Source: Chitinophagaceae bacterium
GTDB lineage: Bacteria > Bacteroidota > Bacteroidia > Chitinophagales > Chitinophagaceae
NCBI GenBank assembly: GCA_025455665.1
Contig: JALOMC010000061.1
Location: 1 to 9,695, forward strand
DNA length: 9,695 nt
Direction of reading: 5' to 3'
Numbering within the stretch: position 1 is the first letter of the stretch; every line of letters starts with the position of its first letter. The notes under the pieces are model-generated. The model was not told where the DNA came from, ran no database searches, and saw only the letters and a program-made list of their open reading frames with translations. Positions 1-7,120 of the stretch are shown here, one piece after another. Both the position numbers and the translations under genes were made by a program.

Positions 1-2577
1 GGTGGCGGCCACCGGACATACGTTTTCGCAAGGCGCATTGTCGCAGTGCTGGCACATCATGGGCATAAACACCACGTCCTTCACATCATCCGGGTTCTTG
101 GCATCGCTTACATAGTAGCGGTCTATGCGCAGCCAGTGCATATCGTGGCCACGCAGCACTTCGGTTTTACCTACCACCGGCACGTTGTTTTCGGCATTAC
201 ATGCTACCACGCAAGCACCGCAACCATTGCAGGTGTTCAGGTCTATGCTCATACCCCAGTGTACACCCGGGCGGTCGTTCAGCCTGGGATCGTACAGCGA
301 GCCCTCATTGCGATAGTCGCCGCTTTTGCTGGCGTAATCGTCTACCAGCATGTCACGCTGCGCCTTAAACATCTCGGGGTGCTTCTTGAAGGTAGCCAGC
401 GAAGTTTCCTTCACCACCTCCATACGACCCTCGTATGAGTTGTGCACCTGGTTTTGTGCTACTTCGTAGGTTTCGCCGGTGGTGCTCACTTCAGCACTGA
501 AGGCTGCCATCTGAACAGCACCACCTACAATGCTCGCCATCGGGAAGGCATTCTGACCAGCGCCACGGGCGGCCACCCCCACCTTTTCGCTACGGCCATA
601 GCCTACTGCTATGCCAATGGTGTTGGTTTGTGTGCCGGGTACAATGATAACGGGCAGCTTCAGCTCTTTACCGTTGGCTTTGATGCTGATAACCGGCTTC
701 TTGGGGTTCACCTCGTACGCATCAGCGTCGCCGTTGTCAGTCAGGTCAATGCCCAGCAACTCTTTCGCGGCAGCGGCCGATACAGTAGCGTAGTTGTCCC
801 AGGTAGCCTTGGTGACCGGGTCGGGCATTTCCTGCAGCCAGGGGTTGCTGGCTTGTGCACCGGCACCAATGCCTACTTTTTCGTACAGGGCCACTTCCCA
901 CTTGCCACCCTTGGGCGCAGCGCTGGCCGCGGCCAATGCAGCAGCTACAGCACCGCCATTAAAGGGAGCACCGGCAGCTGCTACTTCAGTAAAGCGGAGG
1001 CCATTGCGGAGACTTTCGTCCCATCCTTCCTGGCCCCCGGCCAGCGGCATCCAATATTCTTTCAGGTAAGTTTCGTAGTTGATGGTGGCGCCGCTCCACT
1101 TCAGCAGGCTGTCTTGCCACTGGCGGGTTTTAAACAGCGGCGCAATGGTGGGCTGAATGAAGCTGAAAACACCGCTCTTCGGCTCAGCGTCGCCCCAGCT
1201 TTCCAAGAAATGGCTGTCGGGGCACACAAATTTGCAGAGCTCAGTAGTCTCGTCCAGCTTGCTGTTGAAAGAAACGCTCAGTCCCACTTTGCTCAAACCA
1301 GTTTTGAACTTGTCGGCATTGGCATAGCTGTAGACCGGGTTGGCACCCACTATCAGCAGGGCACCCACCTGGCCCGCATTCATATCGCTTACCAGTTGCT
1401 CAAACTCGGCATCGGTACCCTGGCGGTAGTTGCTAGTTTGCGCCCAGTTAATGGTTTTGCCCACGGCACCCAGTGCTTCGTTGATGGCGTTCACCAAAAT
1501 CTGCACATGGGTATCGTTGCTACCGCTTACTACCAGGGCATTGCCGGCAGCAGCTTTCAGGTCTTTGGCAGCCTTTTCTATGCCGGCCTTCAGCTTGGCA
1601 TCGGCTATGCTAACGGCACCACCGGTGACCGCACCATACAAGGCGGCGGCTACCAGTGCAGCTTCCGACGGCTTGTGGGTAAAGCGTTCGTCGGCATTGG
1701 CACCGGTCATGCTCATGATGCTTTCAAACTGGTAGTGCTTGCTCAGCTCCAGGTTTTTTTCGTCGATACGACGGCCCTTGGCGTACTGACCGGCAAACTC
1801 AACCGGGCTCAGCCACGAACCAAGAAAGTCGGCGCCGAGGCTCACAATCACCTTGGCATTGTCGAAATGGTACGAAGGGATGGCACGCTTGCCGTAGGTG
1901 GCTTCGTTGGCCATCAGCAGGCCGCTGTAGCTCACCGCATCGTAGGTTACGTGGCGGCTACCGGGGTACTTGGCCAAAAATTCGCCCACCAGCTTTTTGG
2001 TAGAGGGCGAAGTGATAGTAGAAGTAAGAACGACTACCGGGCGGGTGTTGGCCACCATGGCGTCGCTTATCATTTTATCGAAGGCATCGAAAGTGGCTAC
2101 TTCCACCAGTTTGCCTTCCTTAATCTGAGCGGGAAAACGCAGGCGGCTGGTATCGTACAAATCCAGCACCGAGGCCTGGGCACGGGCGCTGGTACCACCG
2201 TGGGTGATGGGGCTTAGCTCGTTGCCTTCAATTTTGATGGGGCGGCCATCACGTACTTTGGCTACCACGCTTACCACGTCGCCATCCTGCACGTAGGTGG
2301 TGGCATAGTAGTTGGGTACGCCCGGTATTACATTGTCCGGTTTGTTTACAAACGGAATCGCCTTTTTAACCGGCATTTCGCAGCTGGCAGCCACGGTAGC
2401 AGCAGCAGTGCTGAAGCCGAGGTACTTCAAAAAGTCGCGACGCGGAGCACTGGCCTGCAGCAAGCCTTTGTCGTCTGCTTCAAACGGAAGATCTTCCTTG
2501 AATTCATCCTGCACATCTGCCTGATGACCTTCTGTCTTATTCAGGGCGCCAAAGTTTTGCCAGATCTTATTACTCAT
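1..2577 (-). CDS. actB: Alternative complex III iron-sulfur subunit ActB, molybdopterin-oxidoreductase-like (3' end outside window)
   Basis: The first 859 codons are present and open from ATG at 2577 to the window edge; the C-terminus is missing. ActB is the large periplasm-facing subunit of alternative complex III, passing quinol electrons through iron-sulfur clusters. Seen: a roughly 45-residue N-terminal extension; a Tat-like motif APRRDFLK (44-51) followed by a hydrophobic Ala/Thr stretch ending at Cys66, which could be lipidated; a long molybdopterin-oxidoreductase-like domain (about 70-750) with the conserved PDSHFLESWGD (453-463); then a ferredoxin-type domain with CNGCGACVVAC (Cys783, 786, 789, 793) and CQHCDNAPCENVCP (Cys842, 845, 850, 854), cut off just after VAAT. 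Further cluster motifs are expected beyond the edge. From family knowledge, ActB has lost the molybdenum cofactor despite its fold. An Ala-rich linker lies at 540-559. The gene lies 84 bp downstream of actA, presumably in the same operon. The start is set by the conserved MSNKIW opening; no Shine-Dalgarno sequence precedes it. Confidence 0.95.
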   Translation of the reverse strand, partial: MSNKIWQNFGALNKTEGHQADVQDEFKEDLPFEADDKGLLQASAPRRDFLKYLGFSTAAATVAASCEMPVKKAIPFVNKPDNVIPGVPNYYATTYVQDGDVVSVVAKVRDGRPIKIEGNELSPITHGGTSARAQASVLDLYDTSRLRFPAQIKEGKLVEVATFDAFDKMISDAMVANTRPVVVLTSTITSPSTKKLVGEFLAKYPGSRHVTYDAVSYSGLLMANEATYGKRAIPSYHFDNAKVIVSLGADFLGSWLSPVEFAGQYAKGRRIDEKNLELSKHYQFESIMSMTGANADERFTHKPSEAALVAAALYGAVTGGAVSIADAKLKAGIEKAAKDLKAAAGNALVVSGSNDTHVQILVNAINEALGAVGKTINWAQTSNYRQGTDAEFEQLVSDMNAGQVGALLIVGANPVYSYANADKFKTGLSKVGLSVSFNSKLDETTELCKFVCPDSHFLESWGDAEPKSGVFSFIQPTIAPLFKTRQWQDSLLKWSGATINYETYLKEYWMPLAGGQEGWDESLRNGLRFTEVAAAGAPFNGGAVAAALAAASAAPKGGKWEVALYEKVGIGAGAQASNPWLQEMPDPVTKATWDNYATVSAAAAKELLGIDLTDNGDADAYEVNPKKPVISIKANGKELKLPVIIVPGTQTNTIGIAVGYGRSEKVGVAARGAGQNAFPMASIVGGAVQMAAFSAEVSTTGETYEVAQNQVHNSYEGRMEVVKETSLATFKKHPEMFKAQRDMLVDDYASKSGDYRNEGSLYDPRLNDRPGVHWGMSIDLNTCNGCGACVVACNAENNVPVVGKTEVLRGHDMHWLRIDRYYVSDAKNPDDVKDVVFMPMMCQHCDNAPCENVCPVAAT

Positions 2578-2586
2578 ACTATGCTA

Positions 2587-2621
2587 ATGTGATAATGAGA
2601 TGATGTGATAATGTGATAATG
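2587..2621. repeat. Short tandem repeat in the actA-actB spacer
   Basis: The 11-mer ATGTGATAATG occurs at 2587-2597, 2603-2613 and 2611-2621, the last two overlapping by 3 bases for an 8-bp period. On the coding strand this reads as repeated CATTATCA units ending about 10 bases before the actB ATG, where a ribosome binding site would be. The repeat seen is exact; any role (translation of actB, mRNA processing, or a slippage-prone tract) is inference. Confidence 0.8.
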
Positions 2622-2661
2622 CTGGTAGCGGACCATCAGGCCCCGCCACATCATTACCAGA

Positions 2662-3897
2662 TTAGTAGTGACACTTCTGGCACTCGGTACCGCCGATTTT
2701 TTCTACGGTTACGCTGTCCATTTTGCCATTCTTCAGATCGTCGTGAAACTTCTCGTAAATGCTGTAGAAGCCATTGTCTTTGAACTGCACCTTGGTTTCG
2801 CGGTGGCAGTTGATGCACCAGCCCATGCTCAGATCGCTGAACTGGTACACGTGGCCGGCCATGTTTTGTACTTCGCCATGGCAGGTTTGGCAGGCTACTT
2901 TACCGGCTTTTACGTGCTGGGCGTGGTTGAAATAAACGTGGTCGGGCAGGTTGTGGATCTTCACCCACTCAATCGGCTTGGCTTTCGAGGGATCCCAGGG
3001 TTGGCCGGGCGTGAAACCAGCATACTTGTACAGCTTCTTGATTTCCTCGGTACCGTTCACTTCCTGACCGTCTTCGTTGTACAGCGGTTCGCCTTTGTAC
3101 TCATTAATGGCCAGGTGACAGTTCATACACACGTTTACGCTGGGTATATTGGCATGCTTGCCCTCCTGCGCACCGCCGTGGCAGTACAAGCAGTTGATTT
3201 GGTTAATACCAGCATGCACCTTGTGGCTATAGAAAATTGGCTGCTCGGGCTGGTAGTCTTTGCTACGGCCCAAATTCACAGCACCTTTCGAAATATAAAC
3301 GCCTGCTACTACAAACAGCAGCACGGTGCCAAAAGCCAGGTAAGTCTTGTTTTTCCAGAAGGCAACGGGCTCAGCCGAAGGAATGCCATCCTTTTCATCG
3401 GCCAGCTTGCGCAGGTTGCTGTTTACCTGCAGCAGTATCAGGGCCACCAGCGCCAGTACCAGCGTGATGATGCCGAACAACAGCGAGTTGTCGCCCTCTG
3501 CCTTGGGAGCACCGGGTGTGACTCCAGGAGGCGGAGCAGGCGGTGTCCATTTTTCAATGTAGGTCACGATGGCCTCAATATCGGCATCGGGCAGCGCAGC
3601 AAAGCTGGTCATGGCGGCCGGGCTCCAATCCTTGATTTTCACAGCATAGGCGTCGCCGGTGGCTACCGCGTCGGGCCAGTTTTTGATCCACTTTTTCAGC
3701 AGGTCGCGGCTCGACCAGCGTTCTGTCACCCCCAGCAGCGCCGGACCGGTCAGGTCCTTGTCCATTTTGTGGCACGAGGCGCAGTTTGCATTAAAGAGGG
3801 CTTTGCCATCCTGTGCAACAACCGGGTTGAAACCGGCGGCAAACAACAGCACAAAACCTAGAACTACGGGGAGGGCGGCTTTGCAATTTCTAATCAT
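2662..3897 (-). CDS. actA: Alternative complex III multihaem cytochrome c subunit ActA (monohaem-pentahaem fusion)
   Basis: A 411-residue c-type cytochrome, the electron-output subunit of alternative complex III. Seen: a signal peptide or anchor (about 6-29, cleavage near VVAQ); a class I monohaem domain with CASCH (39-43) and a likely Met96 axial ligand; a Pro-rich linker (118-128); two hydrophobic segments (about 138-157 and 185-202); then a pentahaem domain with CLYCH (236-240), CMNCH (257-261), CQTCH (336-340), CINCH (361-365) and CQKCH (406-410). The sixth site lies one residue from the C-terminus. Additional histidines, for example in FYSHKVH (222-228) and YFNHAQH (322-328), are candidate distal haem ligands. 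That makes six CxxCH sites, one more than the pentahaem ActA core. It is the first visible gene of the act operon, with actB 84 bp downstream, and is transcribed divergently from the PQQ-like gene. Product identity is firm; the exact topology of the two helices is inferred. Confidence 0.94.
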   Translation of the reverse strand: MIRNCKAALPVVLGFVLLFAAGFNPVVAQDGKALFNANCASCHKMDKDLTGPALLGVTERWSSRDLLKKWIKNWPDAVATGDAYAVKIKDWSPAAMTSFAALPDADIEAIVTYIEKWTPPAPPPGVTPGAPKAEGDNSLLFGIITLVLALVALILLQVNSNLRKLADEKDGIPSAEPVAFWKNKTYLAFGTVLLFVVAGVYISKGAVNLGRSKDYQPEQPIFYSHKVHAGINQINCLYCHGGAQEGKHANIPSVNVCMNCHLAINEYKGEPLYNEDGQEVNGTEEIKKLYKYAGFTPGQPWDPSKAKPIEWVKIHNLPDHVYFNHAQHVKAGKVACQTCHGEVQNMAGHVYQFSDLSMGWCINCHRETKVQFKDNGFYSIYEKFHDDLKNGKMDSVTVEKIGGTECQKCHY

Positions 3898-3948
3898 AAC
3901 TCACTGATATTGAAGGGCACCTGGGAACAATATCCTTTTAATGGCGGG

Positions 3949-3956
3949 CAAAAATA
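3949..3956 (-). promoter_or_regulatory. Candidate -7 promoter element for the act operon
   Basis: The minus strand reads TATTTTTG, an exact match to the Bacteroidota -7 consensus TAnnTTTG, placed about 50 bases upstream of the actA ATG. I find no clear TTG -33 partner at the usual spacing, so this is half a promoter by sequence. A start near 3942 would give a leader of roughly 45 bases. Confidence 0.45.
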
Positions 3957-4031
3957 TGACCTCAGCATGACATTCTACTTTTATGTATAAAAAAAATTAC
4001 CCTTCGCCAGCAAGGGTTTTCACGCCTCTAC

Positions 4032-4048
4032 AACAGTTTATAACAGTT
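4032..4048. promoter_or_regulatory. Helically phased direct repeat AACAGTT-N3-AACAGTT
   Basis: AACAGTT occurs at 4032-4038 and again at 4042-4048, exactly 10 bases apart, so both copies face the same side of the helix. This arrangement is typical of binding sites for tandem dimers such as response regulators. It lies in the divergent actA/PQQ-like intergenic region. The repeat is seen; the regulatory role is inference and could be chance. Confidence 0.3.
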
Positions 4049-4075
4049 GATTATCAGCGCCTGCGGCGAGAGAAT

Positions 4076-4093
4076 ATACCCGCCGGCGGGTAT
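4076..4093. repeat. Perfect 18-bp palindrome, possible operator
   Basis: ATACCCGCCGGCGGGTAT at 4076-4093 equals its own reverse complement over all 18 bases, with no spacer. It lies 75 bases upstream of the PQQ-like gene start and about 120 bases upstream of the actA -7 match. It is not followed by a T-run on either strand, so it is unlikely to be a terminator. A dimeric repressor or activator site is the simplest inference. Confidence 0.55.
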
Positions 4094-4168
4094 TGGTTGG
4101 CGATGACCAAAAATGCTGTTTTGGGCCTCAGAAAACAAGGTATTCTTCAACAACCAAAACTGAACAGC

Positions 4169-6058
4169 ATGAAACGGATTGCAACCTGGACCTGCCTGAC
4201 CCTGCTATGGCTGGCAGCCTGCCTGCCTGCAGCGGCACAGCGTACGGCGGCCGACTGGGAAATGGACTTTGACGGCGGCGTAATGTGGTACCAACTGAGC
4301 GAGGTGGGCACCCTGGTAGTGGCCACCAAAGGCGCCTTGAATGGCATAGACCCCCAAACCGGCCAGCAAAAGTGGAAGGTAGAAAGCATGGGCAACCTGG
4401 CTGCCGAACGCTACGAAGCCATTGCCGGCTCGCCACTGGCGCTGGTAAAAGACAAGCGGGGCCTGTTTTACGACTATCAGGTGCTGGACCTTTTTACCGG
4501 CAAAATACTGTGCAACAGCCGCGACCTGGGCATTGCCAACGCCATGAGTGCCTACCCCATGAGTGCCCTGAATGCGGTGCTGATATATGGCAGCAACAAA
4601 ATGGGCAAGATGGTGCTGCTGTGTGCCGATGCAGCCACCGGGGCCAAACGCTGGGAGGTAGAAAAGTTTATGGACAAAATCAGCGAAGTAATCATTGTGC
4701 CGCCCTATGCGGTGGAGGGTGGTAAATACTTCATGCTGGCCACGTCTAAAAATGTGTTCAAGGTAGAAAGCGCTACCGGGGCCAAGGTGTGGGAAGCCGA
4801 TTTCAAAAACGACCTGGTGAAGGCAGGACCTGGCCTCAAAACCGGCTTTTTCACCCTGGAAGAATTCAAAGACCGGGTGTGGTTCCTGACCCAGGACAAT
4901 TTTACTTGCTTCAACCTGGCCAATGGCAGCTACAAATGGCAGCCCATGAAGCTGAAAAGCCCCATTTCGAACATCATTTACGACAAGCGTGGCATGCTGT
5001 GCGCCACCAGCGAAAACGATGACGACGAAAAGGGCGGAAAAGGGCTGATAGGCAAGCTGGCCAAGGCCGCTACCGATGGCAACAAGGCCCGCATGATGAG
5101 CCTGGACTACGAAACCGGCCAACCTCGATGGAAAGAGCCGCTGCGCCTGAGCGGCGATCTCGTTTCATCCGCCTACTACGACAACAATAGCAAGATAGCC
5201 GTGGCTACCACCAGCGAAAAGGGTAAAAACCGCATCAACCTGCTGGACCTGGAGCGGGGCGAATACTTGCTGAAAGACCCATTCAAAGTAGACGGTGACC
5301 TCATCGACATTAACATGACGCCCAAAGGCGTAATGTACTTTACCACCGACGAGCTGAATATACTGGATGTACAAACCGGCAAGGACAACTGGGCCAAAAG
5401 CCTGAAGTTTAAAGAAGGCGGCATGGGCAGCTATAAAGATGGAAAGCTGTACATCTACGGCGACGGCAATTTTTACCGCTTTGACCCGGCCACGGCCGAA
5501 TACACCGTGATAGCTGAAAAGCTGGCCTTTGATGGCAAAGAGCGCCCCACCCGCCTGGAAGCCAAGGCTGACGGCCTGGTAGTGCGCAGCGACCAAAACC
5601 TGATGAAAATAGACCTGAGTGGCAAAAAAGTGTACCACACCTACAAAAAAGCGCCTGGCAAAAGCCTGGCAGGGAAAATACTGGCCGGCACCATGGCGGT
5701 AGCCAGCATGGCCATGGCTACCAGCTACGCCTATACGGCTGGTGCCACCAAGGGCAAGGTAAGCTACAGCGACACCCGCTACCTCGAAAGCCAGCAGGCC
5801 AGCTGGAGCAATGCCGCCAGCGCCAGCTTTGCCGAAATGAACAAGCGCTTTAAGGCCAGCGTAAACGCGGATAATGCCATGGCCATGCTGACCGATCTGG
5901 ATGCTGGCGTAGGCGTAGTGCTGCTGGATAAAAACAATGGCAAGGACCTGCGCGGCATTGTAATGGGCGATAAAGACCCCGACTACAGCATCGACGAAAT
6001 AAGCCGACTGGTGATCTACAAAAGCAGCCGCGATCAGCTGAAAGCCTACAAATACTGA
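4169..6058 (+). CDS. Secreted PQQ-like beta-propeller repeat protein
   Basis: I chose the ATG at 4169 (629 residues), not the in-frame ATG at 3983, because a signal peptide begins here: MKR, a hydrophobic core, then LAACLPAAAQ. Export could be by signal peptidase I (after Ala23) or as a lipoprotein at Cys18 (LAAC). Seen: repeated PQQ/quinoprotein blade signatures of the D-x-x-T-G-x-x-x-W type: DPQTGQQKW (61-69), DAATGAKRW (154-162), SATGAKVW (201-208), NLANGSYKW (249-257), DYETGQPRW (313-321), DVQTGKDNW (400-408), and weaker ones near 107, 360, 438, 481 and 585. An acidic then basic loop (284-308) interrupts one blade region, and an Ala/Met-rich hydrophobic stretch (about 500-523) plus a helical segment (to about 575) precedes the last blade. 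I see no dehydrogenase active-site motifs, so a binding or scaffold role, as in BamB-like propellers, is more likely than PQQ enzymology. The substrate is unknown. It is divergent from actA and followed by a terminator. Confidence 0.85.
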   Translation: MKRIATWTCLTLLWLAACLPAAAQRTAADWEMDFDGGVMWYQLSEVGTLVVATKGALNGIDPQTGQQKWKVESMGNLAAERYEAIAGSPLALVKDKRGLFYDYQVLDLFTGKILCNSRDLGIANAMSAYPMSALNAVLIYGSNKMGKMVLLCADAATGAKRWEVEKFMDKISEVIIVPPYAVEGGKYFMLATSKNVFKVESATGAKVWEADFKNDLVKAGPGLKTGFFTLEEFKDRVWFLTQDNFTCFNLANGSYKWQPMKLKSPISNIIYDKRGMLCATSENDDDEKGGKGLIGKLAKAATDGNKARMMSLDYETGQPRWKEPLRLSGDLVSSAYYDNNSKIAVATTSEKGKNRINLLDLERGEYLLKDPFKVDGDLIDINMTPKGVMYFTTDELNILDVQTGKDNWAKSLKFKEGGMGSYKDGKLYIYGDGNFYRFDPATAEYTVIAEKLAFDGKERPTRLEAKADGLVVRSDQNLMKIDLSGKKVYHTYKKAPGKSLAGKILAGTMAVASMAMATSYAYTAGATKGKVSYSDTRYLESQQASWSNAASASFAEMNKRFKASVNADNAMAMLTDLDAGVGVVLLDKNNGKDLRGIVMGDKDPDYSIDEISRLVIYKSSRDQLKAYKY

Positions 6059-6096
6059 GCATTAGCTTCACCCCACACCCACCCTTTGACTCAACT

Positions 6097-6169
6097 GCAT
6101 CCCTGCCAGCTATGCCAGGCCGTGTACAATCAGCGGCTATGGTAGCAGCCCGGCGGGGATGCTTTTTTT
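6097..6169 (+). terminator. Rho-independent terminator after the PQQ-like gene (or attenuator ahead of purN fusion)
   Basis: The arm GGCGGGGATGC (6152-6162) is followed directly by seven Ts (6163-6169). It can pair with GCATCCCTGCC (6097-6107) as an 11-bp stem with one G-U pair, closing a 44-base loop. It can instead pair locally with GCAGCCC (6145-6151) through its GGGATGC end with one G-A mismatch and a GGCG tetraloop. Either fold ends at the same T-run. The left arm begins 39 bases after the preceding stop codon and the T-run ends 60 bases before the next ATG. Confidence 0.7.
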
Positions 6170-6192
6170 ACCATCGCTTTGTAGCCGCTGGT
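6129..6192 (+). promoter_or_regulatory. Long-range inverted repeat overlapping the terminator
   Basis: CAGCGGCTA (6131-6139) is the exact reverse complement of TAGCCGCTG (6182-6190); with G-U pairs and a flanking A-U the helix extends to 6129-6142 with 6179-6192. It encloses the terminator right arm and T-run, and its left strand lies within the long terminator loop. A read-through transcript could therefore form a different structure in the leader of the downstream gene. The pairing is seen; a switching function is inference. Confidence 0.35.
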
Positions 6193-6229
6193 AGGGCTAG
6201 CCTGCACATAATGCTGCATCTTCGCGACC

Positions 6230-7120
6230 ATGTTTAGCAGACTGCAGGCAAAATGGAAGGTGAATGGCTGGCAGCTCACCCTCATTCTGTGCACTTTTGC
6301 CATCGGGGGTAGCCTGTGTGGCTTTTTTACCCGCCAGCTCATTACGCCCATGCGCATTGAGCAGCCGTTTTTGTACGGCACCCTCTACTTCGTCATCCTC
6401 ACGCTGCTGTGGCCACTGTGTGTACTCACGGTCAGCATTCCGCTGGGGCAGTTCCGCTTTTTCAAAAATTACCTGGCCAAAATGGGCAGCCGGCTGGGCC
6501 TGGGCAAAAAAACGGCCAGCACCGCCACCGAAAGCCATGTACACATCGCCATTTTTGCCAGTGGCAGCGGCAGCAATGCCCGCCTGCTGATGCAGCGCTT
6601 TCAGCACCACCCCCGCATACGGGTGCAAATGCTGGTGAGCAACAAACCCGGCGCTGGCGCCCTTCACCACGCCGCCGATTTTGGAGTTTCTACGCTGATC
6701 ATTGAAAAAGAGCAGTTTTTTAGCGGCGATGCCTACCTGGCCGAGCTGCAAGCCGCCGGCGTGCAGTACATAGTACTGGCGGGCTTTTTGTGGAAAGTGC
6801 CACCAAAATTGATAGCTGCCTACCCGGGTAAAATTGTAAACATTCACCCGGCCCTACTGCCAAAGCATGGCGGCAAGGGCATGTATGGCCAGCATGTGCA
6901 TGCGGCTGTGCTGGCCGCCGGCGATGCCGACAGTGGCATTACCATTCACCTGGTAGATGAGCACTACGACCATGGTGCCCACCTGCTACAGGCCCGCTGC
7001 CCCGTGCTACCGGGCGATACGCCAGGCACATTGGCAGCCCGCATACAGCAGCTGGAACACCAGCACTACCCCGAAGTGGTGGAGCGGTGGGTGCTAAGCA
7101 CTGCATTGGTTGGCAAATAA
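6230..7120 (+). CDS. purN: Two-helix membrane domain fused to phosphoribosylglycinamide formyltransferase (PurN)
   Basis: A 296-residue protein with two parts. Residues 1-92 hold KWKVNGWQL, two hydrophobic segments (about 16-34 and 49-71) and SIPLGQFRFFKNYLAKMG (69-86), resembling a small Bacteroidota family of unknown function (DUF6787-like, from memory). Residues 103-290 are a complete PurN domain, which transfers a formyl group from 10-formyltetrahydrofolate to glycinamide ribonucleotide in purine synthesis. Seen: the phosphate-binding SGSGSN (111-116), SNKPGAG (137-143), VLAGF (182-186), catalytic NIHPALLP (Asn204, His206), GGKGMYG (214-220) and VDEHYDHG (242-249) with the conserved catalytic Asp, most likely Asp247. 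PurN normally starts at about residue 103 here, yet no ATG, GTG or TTG in frame lies between the A7 run (6506-6512) and the domain, so the fusion reading is required. The start at 6230 is set by the conserved N-terminal domain. A PurN tethered to the inner membrane, facing the cytoplasm, is inferred. Confidence 0.88.
   Translation: MFSRLQAKWKVNGWQLTLILCTFAIGGSLCGFFTRQLITPMRIEQPFLYGTLYFVILTLLWPLCVLTVSIPLGQFRFFKNYLAKMGSRLGLGKKTASTATESHVHIAIFASGSGSNARLLMQRFQHHPRIRVQMLVSNKPGAGALHHAADFGVSTLIIEKEQFFSGDAYLAELQAAGVQYIVLAGFLWKVPPKLIAAYPGKIVNIHPALLPKHGGKGMYGQHVHAAVLAAGDADSGITIHLVDEHYDHGAHLLQARCPVLPGDTPGTLAARIQQLEHQHYPEVVERWVLSTALVGK

Noticed and set aside
442..2217. A 591-residue plus-strand open frame opposite actB, with a shorter one at 46-438
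   Set aside because: Its codons are exactly aligned with those of actB in antisense. It stays open because actB hardly uses TTA, CTA and TCA codons there. The translation shows no recognisable domain, whereas the minus strand encodes clear ActB motifs throughout.
1..2577. ActB as a catalytic molybdenum oxidoreductase
   Set aside because: The neighbouring multihaem ActA and the fused ferredoxin domain identify it as alternative complex III, whose large subunit is known to lack the molybdenum cofactor.
2668..3861. A 397-residue plus-strand open frame opposite actA
   Set aside because: Also codon-aligned antisense to a gene with six CxxCH motifs; same codon-usage explanation, and no domain seen.
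3983..4168. A 62-residue N-terminal extension of the PQQ-like protein
   Set aside because: It would bury the signal peptide that begins at 4169 and would run across the palindrome and direct repeat. The sequence has no domain features.
4205..5122. A 305-residue minus-strand open frame inside the PQQ-like gene
   Set aside because: Codon-aligned antisense shadow of a gene with clear propeller repeats and a signal peptide.
4169..6058. A PQQ-dependent alcohol or glucose dehydrogenase
   Set aside because: Only the propeller repeat signatures are present; I see no dehydrogenase active-site motifs such as a vicinal Cys pair or a haem-binding CxxCH.
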